In this document: piece after piece, positions 38,101 through 50,100 of the stretch
Layout of the letters: each line of letters opens with the position of its first letter
How positions within the stretch are numbered: position 1 is the stretch's first letter
Source of the DNA: Topomyia yanbarensis
Lineage: Eukaryota > Arthropoda > Insecta > Diptera > Culicidae
Length of the DNA: 64,000 nucleotides
Assembly: GCF_030247195.1 (NCBI RefSeq)
Contig: NC_080670.1
Coordinates: 164,186,080 to 164,250,079, forward strand
Direction of reading: 5' to 3'
Made by a program: the position numbers and the translations under genes
The notes under the pieces: generated by a model
Database searches by the model: none
What the model saw: only the letters and a program-made list of their open reading frames with translations
Told to the model about the DNA's origin: nothing

Positions 38101-41100
38101 TATCACGTAGACCTTCGCGCGGAGTATTTCATGGAGTTTCACGCGGAATTGCACGTGAAATTTAACGCAGAATTTCACGTGAAATTTCGTGCGGAACTTC
38201 GTACGGAATTTCACACGGAATTTTGCGGGGAATTTCACGTGGAATTTTACGGGCAATTTCACGTGGAATTTCACAACGAATTTCGCACGGAATTTCGCGC
38301 AGAACTTCATGTGAAATTTCGCACGGCATTTTGCACGGAATTTCGCGCGGCATTTTGCACGGAATTTCGCATGAAATTACGCACTGAATTTCTCGTAGCA
38401 TTTCACGCAAAATTTCACACGCAATTTCACGCTGAATTTTGCGCGGAGATCCCTGTGAAATTTCACGCGGACTTTTGCGCGGTTTTACACACGGAATTTC
38501 ATACAGAACTTCACCCGGAATTTCACGCGGCATTTGACACGTAAATTCACACAGAATTTCGGAACTTCACACGGAATTTCAAACGGTATTTCACACGAAA
38601 TCTCGCAGAATTACATGCTGAATTTCACACGTAATTTCAAGCGTAATTTCACGCGGAACTTCGCACGGAATTTTACGCGGAGCTTCGGGCGAAATTTCGC
38701 ATGGAAATTCGCACGGAATTTCGCGCTGAATTTCATACGAAATTTCGTGTGGTATTTCACGTGGAATCTCGAGCCGAAATGTACAAGGAATTTTACGTTA
38801 AATGTCCCGGCGAATTTTGTGCGTAGTTTCGCGCGGAATTTCAAGCGGAATTTCGCGCGGAATTTTACGCGGAATTTCAAACTGTTTTTCGTGCGGGATC
38901 TCGAGCGGAATTTCGCGCGGAATTTGGCACTCAATTTCACACGAAATTTCATACGGAATTTCGTGCGGAATTTCATACGAAACTTCGCGCGGTATTTCAT
39001 GTGGAATCTCGCGCGGAAATTTACACGGAATTTAACGTTGAATGCCGCGGGGAATTTTGTGCGGAATTTCGCGCGGAGTTTTACGAAACTTCATGCGAAA
39101 TGACAAGCGGAATTTCAAGCGGAATATCGCACGGAATTTCGTAGGGAATTTCACGCGGAATTTCGCACGGAATTTCGCGCAAAATTTCGCGCGGAATATC
39201 GCACGGAATTTCACACGGAATTATACGCGGAATTTCATGCAAAATTTCACAAGAAATTTAGCGCAGAATTTTACGCGGAATTTCATGCAAAATTTCACAA
39301 GAAATTTAGCGCAGAATTTTACGTGTATTTTCACATGGAATTTCACACAGAATTTCAGACGGAATTTGGCGCGAAACTTTGCGCGGAGTGTCACTCGGAA
39401 TTTCACACGGAATTTCACGTAGAATTTCACGTGGATTTTCGTGCCCAGCGGCGGCGCCTAGTTTTAAAACAACTCAACCCGATGTATATTTTCAATAGTA
39501 CGACGCAACCTTCAACTCAACCGTGGACACATGGGAGCGCGAAGGTTGCATGATCTACTTCAATTGCATGTGAACTTGAAAAAGGAGACATATACTAGGC
39601 ACCAAGATTACGCGATTTAGATTTGTTCCATTGGGTCTATATTTGCGTTAAGATTGCTCCAACTGCTGAATTGTGATATGTATATTGCAATTGGCTCACG
39701 GGGCTACGCGGTTCTACGTTATGCGGCCTTACCTCTACTTAGTCATTTTCCATATACACGAGAATCTTAATTCCAGCATCGTGACTTTCAACTACGTGTG
39801 TGTAGCTTGCATGCAAAATATTACTTTTTGCTGGGTTCAACATGTTGAATGATATCGGAACTGAACTGCGCAGGTGATGATACTGAATATAGGCGATTTT
39901 AGACTCACGATGGAAACAATAAACGTAACGGTTGCTTTACTATTGATATAATACACACTAGATCGAGAGGCTTCCTTTTGCTCGTTTGTAGCTCTGACTC
40001 GGGTAGAAGCAGTAAGTAGACTGTACCAGCTAAAGGGCGAACACGAAATTACTGCGACACATTCAACAGGGCATAACTTTTTTACCATTGGGTAAAAATC
40101 AACCAAATTTTGCACACTTTCTCATTGATGTGTATTGTTTACATGCTGTCAAACTCGAAGTCGTGTTTTTCGATTCAACGAAAATGGAGGTGAACCAACG
40201 CGTGTCGAGAGAACAAATTCTTTCCAAACACCTGGAATTTCCTGACCTGTCGCACCGGCAGTTGGGAAAAATGTTGAACATTCACCATTCAACCGTCTCC
40301 AGAGTGTTGAAGCGGTTCCAGGAGCGGTTGACGTTGGACCACGGCAAAGGAGCTGGAAGAAAACCGGGACCGGAGAACAAAAAGACGGAGGGAGAGGTGA
40401 AGCGGATGATTGAACCAAATCCCAATGTCTCAAGCCGTGATTTGGCTAAAAAGATCGGCATGTCGCAGAGCTACGTCCAGAATGCAAAGAAGAGAGCTGG
40501 ACTACATACATACAAGGTACAGAACTTCCCAAACCGCGATGAGCGGCAACAATCGACGGCTTAAACTCGGACACGGAAGCTCTACGAAAAGATGCTGACA
40601 AAATATGGCTGCTGTGTGATGGACGACGAAACGTATATAAAAGCCGATTTTAAGCAAATTCCGGGGTTGGAGTTTTTCACCGGCAAGAGCAAGTTCTATG
40701 TGGACGACAAATGTAAGAAGAAGAAAATGTCGAAGTTTGCCTCCAAATATCTCATTTGGCAGGCCATCTGCTCTTGCGGACTGAGGAGTGAGCCTTTCGT
40801 AACAAAGGGCACAGTAAATGGCGAGATCTACAAATCTGAGTGCCTCGGGAAGCCTTTTGCCGTTCTTGCAGCAGCACGACGAAGCTCCGCTATTTTGGCA
40901 GATTTGGCATCATGCCACTATTCTAAAAGTGTCCTGGAGTGGTATGAGGCCAATTCTGTCCATTTTGTTCCAAAGGACATGAATCCGCCAAACTGTCCGG
41001 AGCTGCGCCCGGTGAAGCAGTACTGGGCAATGATGAAGCGGGAACTTCGGAAGAGCAAGAAGACAGTCAAAGACGAGAAGGACATGTTAAGAAAATGAAA

Positions 41101-44100
41101 AAAAAACTGAGAAACTGGTACCGGATGACACTGTAAAGACTTTGATGGAGGGCATCAAGCGAAAATGAACGCATTTTACACTCAAGGCTCCATCGATTAA
41201 CTTTTCTTTTGGTGTTTGAAGTAAATATATGTATAAAACTACACTAAAATTTTGGTTTGATTTTAAACATTATAAGAAAATTGGCATGACATTTTTGGTG
41301 TCGCAATAATTTCGTGTTCGCCCTTTACAACTGTAAGGGCCATGGCAAAAGCATTAAATATCCTATTTTGGCTTTCAAAATACGAACGGAGACGAATATG
41401 AACCATATGATTGATGCTACAAAGCGTCGACAGTCGTTATCTCACGTGGCTTCTCTTTTGTCGTTTCTCGTGGCAAAGAGGAAGTTTATGTATGTCAATA
41501 GATATGCCGATAGACTTGAACGATTGGCAGTATTTATTTGTTTATTTGTTTATTTGTTGTACCGTCACCAACAGACCCCTTGGCCCCAATGGTGGTTACT
41601 TAAACTAATTACATTTCAGAATACGAATTATTTTAGTTTTTATCGAATTCCTTGTCAGGTTGAAGTCAAACGCCGTCGCCACACTGTTAAACACACGCTG
41701 GAGTCCGGTAACAGCGCCCTGGCGCCCATAGTTAGTTCTCCTGAATGGGACTCGCAGAAGAGAGTTATTGCGCAGAGCTCGAACGCGAGCTTGAAGATCG
41801 AGGCGTCCGAGGATTGTAGGGCAATCCACCCTGGCTCCCTAAACCCTAAACTCCTTAAAATGCAGTAAGCTCGATAAAAAGAAGGCAATTGATTAGGTTA
41901 TGTAATATTTTAACGCTCGATCTAAATTTATGATAACTTTTCATACTTTATGTTAGAATGTCAAGTGCTGTTGTTATTTACTCCAATCAGACCCGGTCGG
42001 AGTCTGAGCTAGAATTCTGGTTGGTTTTAGTCGATTTTCCGACTCAAAAAGAACAACCGATTCAGATTCAGAAACCGTTGTTTATTTTTAGATAGTATTT
42101 TGGCAAAACCAGTAAGAAGTTCGGTTCTAATTCCGTCGCGATACATTCACTGGAGAGCCAGATACATAATGAATAAAAATGTAGTTGCAAGTGTTCTCGC
42201 CCAACGTGAAATACGTAACGGTTGAAAGCGGATTAACTGTGCACTGCCCTAGTTCTTAATCCACCTTCGCTCTTACCTGGTTTTCAGCAAAAAAAAAAGT
42301 ACCAAAGATTAACCTGTCGAGATGTTTTATGGTTCCTTATTATAGTTCGTGTGTGTCGTTGTGAGAGGTTCCCCCTTCTAAGTGAGTGCATTTAATTTCA
42401 ATAATTATAATTAGCTCTGAGAACGTTGTGGAACAGGTTATTTTTAAAATTATATCCCCTGATGATTCTAGAGTCTTATGTACAGTGCGGTATACTAAAA
42501 TGACACACTTCGGACGGGAAAGACTTGGAAAACCGCTGTTCTCGTGTCATCGCACAGGTAAAGCAATAAACAGTACAGCATGTATAATCTGCGACGCTAA
42601 ACGAACTTAAATAGGCCAAACACTGTTACTGGCGAATTGCCCTGTGTTCTTTGAAACAAATGCTTCACACACACACGGACTAATCCGTCAACTAAATGGT
42701 GATTAAAACGAACAGCGAAGTTTTTTGTTTACCGTCGTGGCCAGCATTGAACCGTATACACGAGACTGATTAGCAGATGACGAGAGCTGCGGTAGCCTTG
42801 GTATGTTATGACAATTTTGGGTTAGCTCCTCATTGACCTGTGTACGGTTCATGGTGCCAGCAAATTAGTGTCCATCAATTTTGAGTTCATCCGGGATTTC
42901 CCCTCAAAGTATATTTTGCCAGTGAGCTTTTACGCTCCTGAAATCACAAAATGCAGACTAATACAAGCCACAATCTGCAGGTACAAGTACAGGTATACAG
43001 CTTTTTCTACGTTGTTGAATCCATGCAGTAGGTATCCTCCGTGTAAATATCGACTTGAGTGTTATTTTCCCGTGTTTCGGTATTTTTATTCGCCTCATTA
43101 ATCATTCCTTGACGCCCACGTTGTTTATTATGGGAAAAGGCTATAAATTTCTTCTTGATTCACGTGGCAAAATAATTCTCATCATCATCAGCGGTAGAAT
43201 GTGGGTGGCCACTGCTATTACTACCACCTACCCATGTATGTGCTTACTAACTAATACGACTGTTAGTAACTTACCGGTAAACAACTCGTAATTCCATGCG
43301 AGCCGAAAAAATACTCTCGACCGTAGACAACCACCGCCGTGTGCCAAATTCCTTCGATGTGACGACCTGGAATAGAAATGGAAGGAAAATCGTTACTACG
43401 TAGCAAGAATTGAACAGATATGTTCGTCAGAGTAGAAATCATGACGTTGATTGAGAAGCGGATGAATGAAAACGTGTGGGTTGTCGAATGCCGGTTTATT
43501 TAAAGATGACTGAAATTATTTTGTGATGGAAGATCAACTTAAAAGAGTAACTATTTTTTAATTTATTAAAACCCTGCATTGTTTTATACCAGTGGTGCTC
43601 AACCTTTTACCATGTATTGAACGGAATTCGTTGATTTCAATAGTTTTTTCACGTTCAAGATCTGTTTTGCTAGGCGTAGTGTAATAGTAAAACAGATCGA
43701 AAAATAAACAGAAATAAAAACCAGTTTAAAATTTGTGACAGGATTCGTATCTAGCACCCTTAGTGACTGCGGTTCTGGAAGTACACCTGTAGCGATAACG
43801 ACTACTACTTTTTGCACCCAGTGTGTAGACGGGTAAAAATGGATCGATAACCTTGTCTTAACATCACTATCAAGGCGCATAGCCTACAGCTCGCAAGAAC
43901 CGATACTGACGAAGAATTCTACATCCAGCTAGAGCATAAATGCGACCGCTGCACCGCCCAAACCATGACATCAAGAGGAGATTTCAACGCTCAAGTTGGC
44001 TAGGAGAAGGAACACATACCGGAGATTTAGGCGCATACCAACTGACCAACGAAAACGATCTTCGACTTATCGACTTGGCCGCGTTCAAAAACATGGCCGT

Positions 44101-47100
44101 ACATTGTACCGTCTTCCAGCATCGCCTCCCACATCGGTACGCCGTCACCAAACCAAACCGAAACCATGATTCGGCCGCGAAGGGTAGATTCTGAGTCGTT
44201 TAAGCATCCGATTCCAGAACATTTGAACAATACTATAGAGTCCTGTGGGACTCCCGGCATGATTTTTACTGGCCCCCATTAGTCTCGTAGACCGAAACTC
44301 GGTTCAGTAAACAATATCTCAAAATTATGCATTTTGTTCACTGATTTAGAAATGACTTCCCAGTTTGCGGTCCTTAGCTTACGCCCTTGAAACTCCTATC
44401 CCTACCTCCGCGCGGTACTGACCGGGATACGAGCAACTATAGTGGAGATCGGGTAACCAACCCCCGGTGAAAACTATGGTCATACGCAGACGGAGAGGGG
44501 GGGTCAAATACACGCAACATGGGTTCCAACTAATGCAGAAATTACTACTTTCGGCCAGCTTTTTCGGTCAAATACTCCTCTGTGTGTCTGTTCTCCATGT
44601 AAGGAGCGGCCCACAACAGCGTTTGTTCCCCATGCTAGTCGGTTGATCATCGTCCGAGTGCCAGCGAGGGACTCTGAGCTAAACACCATGTAATATACTT
44701 GTTTTGACGTGAGTCTTTGCTTTTTCCCTTTTCAAGGATTTTTAGGAACGTATCCACTGGAAAACAGACAGAGAAAGAATGAACGGAACGGTGAGAATTA
44801 AGAAAAGGTGATAATTCACCCTTTTAATGGAAGCAATGAAAAAAGATATGTCCAAGCAGGAACCGAACCTGCGATCTCCCAGTCACTAGCCATCATATAT
44901 TCCCGACAGTATCGTGATCACCTCCATAGCCTCCAATACCTACCAATTGATCTATCGACCCCAAACCAAACTAAAGAGGGAGAGATGACGATCTGCTTTG
45001 TTTCCTATAAGCAGATCGTCACCTTTCCCTCTCCTCAATCGGGCCTAAGGCCTCAGGCTTGAGATATTTAGTATCACTGTTTGCCCCCTTAGTTAGTTAA
45101 GACTTTGGAGGGGCTATGGAGGGGCATGTTGAAGTCTGCCCTCCAAGCCTATCGGCACTACGCAGACGCCATCGACACCATGGTCCCCCAGAGAATATGG
45201 GGGTTGGTGTCAGGCCTTGTAAGCCAGCCATAACAAAAAACTAAACAACGAACAATGAACTAGATTGTACGGACCGGCACAATCGGCGAAGACCATGGCC
45301 AAGAAAAATGACTGCCGATTGGAAACTCGGGACGTGGAAATGTAGGTCTCTCAACTTCATCGGAAGCACCCGCATACTTTCCGATACATTGAAGGATCGT
45401 GAATTCGGCAAAGTAGCGTTGCCGGAGGTTTGCTGGAAAGGATCAATGGTGCGAACGTTCAGAGCTAATCACACCATCTTCCAGAGTTACGGCAACGCAC
45501 ACGAGCTGGGGACAGCTTTCATCGTGATAGGCGAAATGCAGAAGCGCGTGATCGGGTGGAGGTCGATCAATGAAAGAATGTACAGGTTGAGGATCAAGGG
45601 TCGGTTCTTCACCTAAGCATAACTACCGTGCATAGCCCACACTCCGGAAGCACTGATGAGGATAAGGACGAATTCTACGCATAGCTCGAGCACGAATACG
45701 ACAGCTGCCCACGACGTCAAAATCATCAGAGAAGATTTAAACGCACGCCAGCTGACGAACAACAACGGCCTACGACTAATTGATTTCGCCGCCTCCAAGA
45801 ATATGGCCATACGTAGTATCTATTTCCAACACAGCCTCCCATATAAATACACCTGGACGTCACCACAATAGACTGAAGCACAAATTGACCACGTTTTGGT
45901 GCCGCCTCTGACATTATCGACGTCAGAACCTATCGTGGCACTAATATTGACTCGGACCCCTACCCGCTAAATGGTATAACTGCGCCCCCGTCTCCATAAT
46001 TAACAATGTACGATACTGACGCCCGCCTCGGTATGATCTTGGGCGACCGGGGCCCCTCATGAGGACTGCTAGAACATTATCGAAGCGGCCATAAACAACA
46101 CAGCTGAAAGCGTCGTCGGGTATGTGAAACAAAAACAACGGAATGACTGGCACGACGAGGAGTGTAGAGGAATGTTAGAAGAGAAGAATGCAGCGTTAGC
46201 ATTGATGCTACAGCATGGAACGTGGAAGAAGATAGAAAGATACCGACCAAAGCGTAAGCAACAGACTCACCTATTCCTGATGAAAAAAACGCTGTCTGAA
46301 AGAAGCAGAGTGTGAGGAAATGGAACAGTTGTACCTCTCCCAAGAAACCCGAAAATTCTATCAGAAGCTCAACGCATCCCGTAAAGGCTTCGTGCCGCGA
46401 GCCGAAATGTGTAGGGATAAAGATGGAAGCATTCTTACGGATGGACAAAGGTGACTGAAAGGTGGAAGCAACACTATTTTGAATACTTTAATGGCAATGA
46501 AGAAACAGATGCAGAATGCCAAGGCAGTGAAGGAGAATACTACGTCAGTACGGCGGACGATGGAAACCAGCCTATTCTCACGCTGGGGGAAGTAAAGGAT
46601 GCCATTCAACAGCTCAAGAACAATAGAGCAACTGGTAAGGATGGTATTGGAGTTGAGCTCGCATAGTGACCACCACGCGATTCGCTACTGTATTAGTCTA
46701 TTGAACCCTGCTGCAGCACGGAGTAGGATGACCGGCGAGCGAAAGAGGAAAACGAAAGCCTGCAACAAAAACCTCTTCGTTGAGGCACTTCGGCCGAACG
46801 GCGAAACCGAGAATGTGGATGCGGCTGACCCAACAAGAAGGATTGTGGCGGCTTGTGAAGCCACGATGCCGCGACAACTGGAACCACACAATAGACGGTG
46901 TCCAGCTTACTAGTGGAACGAGACGCCTAGTGCGCTAATCGCTGCTTGTCTTAGAAGGCAGACTCAGAGAGCAATATCGGAGCCAGATAGAAAAGATCGA
47001 AAGGCAGCGTTTCGGGAAGCTAAGGCCGCTTTTAAAACGGGACATCAAGCTTAGCAAGTCAAACTGCAGCAATGAGCTGTATGCAGACGTCAATTCCTGG

Positions 47101-50100
47101 TCAATTGTGATGGCAAAGATGGTGGACCCGTCGACGCCACCTGAAATGTAACCTCGTATGCTGAAGATCATCGTTGAGTGTCTCTTCCAGAAGCACGATC
47201 CTTCTGCTTGGCCACCAACACCGTACGACGAAGAAGAATCCATAAGTGACTAACGATGAGCTCGCCGAAGCGTAGATGCGACTAAAATCAATGAAGGCCC
47301 CCCCCCCCCGGTCCAGATGAAATGCCAAACGTGGCGCTGAAAGCAGTGATCCTAACATATCCGGACATGTTCAGGATGGTGCTGCAGAAATGTTTAGATG
47401 AAGGCAACTTTCCAAAAATATGGAAGGCACAGAAACTGGTTTTGCTGCTAGTTGAAAACACCTACACTCGGCAAACTCCTAGCGAGAATCATCTCTAACA
47501 GGCTGACGAAATGCACGGAGGGCGAGCGAGGACTGTTAGATTCTGCAAGGAGTCTCGACAGTGAAGGCAGTGGTCGGGAGCGTTGAGAAGGCATCTAGTT
47601 GGAAGCGAAAAGAAGATGGTTATGATGCGCTCAGCAGCGCCAGGTAGGAATCCATCGCCGCTGCACCGCACAGAATGAGGCTCTCCGACTATCTATGGTA
47701 GTCCTGAAGAGCTACTTCCAGAGCAGAGTGTTGCTGTACGAGACGAACGAAGGGCAGAAGTTGAATGAGTCATAGCGACGTTCCTCGGGGCTCCGTTCTC
47801 GGTCGCGGACTACGTGTCTCAAATACGTGAAGCAGTGGATATGTATGTAACGAAAACAACCATCAAGAGCTGGATGAACGAAGTCAAGTTGAAGATAGCT
47901 CACCACAAGACACAGTTGTTGTTTGTCAGCAACTGCAAAGCGGTTCAATGGATGCAGATCGACGTCCGAGGGCACGTCATTGGATCGAAGCGTGCAGTGA
48001 AGCAATTGGAAGTGATAATCGACTACCGGTTGAGCTTCAACAACCACGTCGACTACACCTGAGAAAAGTCGGCGAAGGCAACCAACGCAATAGCGAGGAT
48101 CATATCCAGCATCGGCGGCCCGAGCAACAGCACGAGACGTCTGATATCTAGTATTCTGTCACCAATACTGCGATATAGAGCTCCCGTATGGGACGCGGCA
48201 CTGAAAACCAAGAGGAACCGCGAAAAGCTGAACAGGACGATCCGGCTGATGGCCGTACGAGTTGCGAGAGCGTTCCGAACAATATGCGTTATCTCCGGGA
48301 TGATCCCCATCTGAATCACTCTGATGAACACCAAAAAACGTGGAAAAATGGTGAGAATCGATTCGATGGTAAGGTGGCAGCAAGAATGGAACAATGCGGA
48401 GAAAGGCAGGTGGTCCCACCGGTTTATCCCAAACCAGTCGACGTGGGTAAATAGAAAGTACGGAGAGGTGAACTTCCACCTGACATAGCTCCTGTCGGGC
48501 CACAACTGTTTCAGAAAGTATCTTCATCGGTTCGGTCACGAAACGTCACCATTATGCACGGAGTGCAAGAACGTCGAGCAGATACTGAAGCATGTGGCCT
48601 TCGAATGTCCGAGGTACAAAACGACACGCAGGGAGATTCTTGAAATGGGTGAGCTGGACATTAACCCTGATAATGTAGTTCTCCAAATGATAAACAATGA
48701 AAGCACGTGAAACGATGACGCAGATCCTTACTACCTTGCAGCGGAAATGGCGTGACGAACAGAGAGCAACGGTTTCGAGATAGCAATCATCGCCAGACAA
48801 TTCTCCGCCGGAGTAGGTTAGATCCATCACCGGCAACTAGTCGAGTAGACTGTGGCAAAGCACCTAGTATGAGTTGTCGGGGCGACAGTGAACCGGGCGC
48901 CATACTCCACCCGAAATCACTGGAACGACGGTTTCGGGTTTCGGGAGAACTTCACGTCGGGGAACTCTCCATTAGAGTCGGCTAGGTCCATCGTCGGGTA
49001 CTAGACCGAGTAATTCGCGAACAAGTCGGGATCTGAATGGTTCAATGAGGAAGTGGTACTAAGTGGCACGAGAAGGAGCTGCGGTGCTGAATGGCACTGG
49101 ACAGGGTACCAAAGGGCTCAGGATGTTGAGGAGCTGAATAACAGATGGGCAGGCCCGACGAGAGGGGGGGTCAGGGGGGGCAACTACCCTGGGGCCCGGG
49201 TCTGTTTTGGGGGCCCGCATTTTTAACTGAATTAAATTTATTTTAATTTAATTGTTGAAGTTTATTGTTTCTGTCGACACTGCAAATATATTATATAACT
49301 ACGTTCCAATCGTTCCAATGGTTTTCTGAAGTACGTGAACGTAACCCAATTAAATTCATTTAACAGTGCAATTGAACCATTCTGGTTTCATTTATCGCAA
49401 GTGTTTGTCAAAGTGTACAGTATGAAGTTGTATACAATTTATCATATGCTTAGCTAACTGTTACTAATAAAAGTTGGATATTTTCGGAATGGGGTTGACG
49501 AGTAAATGACGAAAATCTATGAATGAAGCGATTTTGAAAACCAAGATGGCGAATTCTAGTTAAGACATCTCTATAAGGGATCATCCATAAATGACGTACC
49601 ATTGTATTGGGGAGGGGGAGTATTGTATTTTGTGATGATGTGTGACGACAGGGAGGTAGTGGGTCAGGTCATGCGACGTAGCTTTTTTAAAGGGGAATAA
49701 CTAACATCGTTTTTTATTTTTTTTAATTTTACGTTGACAAGGGGGGGGGAATTACCGTCAAGCTACGTAATTACCAGGGGGTGGTACTTAGAGGTTTGTG
49801 TAGAGATATAGGTATATTGATTTGTGATGCGGATGATATGATTATAGAAAACTTTTCTCAACCAGAAGACGCTATATTGGCCTTCAAAAGGGCATCGCTC
49901 ATCTATTCGTCAAATCTGCTTAAAAATACCCTCATAGTTTATACAGATATTGTTCGAAATAGTTCCAAAGTACCATTTCTATCATCTACTCGTCAAGCCC
50001 GTTTCAAAAATTCCCAAATTGTTGGGGTTATCGAGATTATTGTTCAATCGGAAGTCTCCATCCTGGATTTCAAAAGGTATTAAATTTCCATTTTCATCAT

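Noticed and set aside
38131..39422. Long ORFs on both strands made of tetrapeptide repeats
   Set aside because: They are by-products of a 12-bp tandem repeat whose unit is a multiple of three and lacks stops; no splice sites or homology.
41314..41868. 184-residue plus-strand ORF
   Set aside because: It is antisense to a Jockey-like C-terminus and 3' tail and overlaps the mariner right end.
44840..44950. Possible tRNA gene on the minus strand
   Set aside because: Only the T-arm is convincing; acceptor, D and anticodon arms do not fold by eye.
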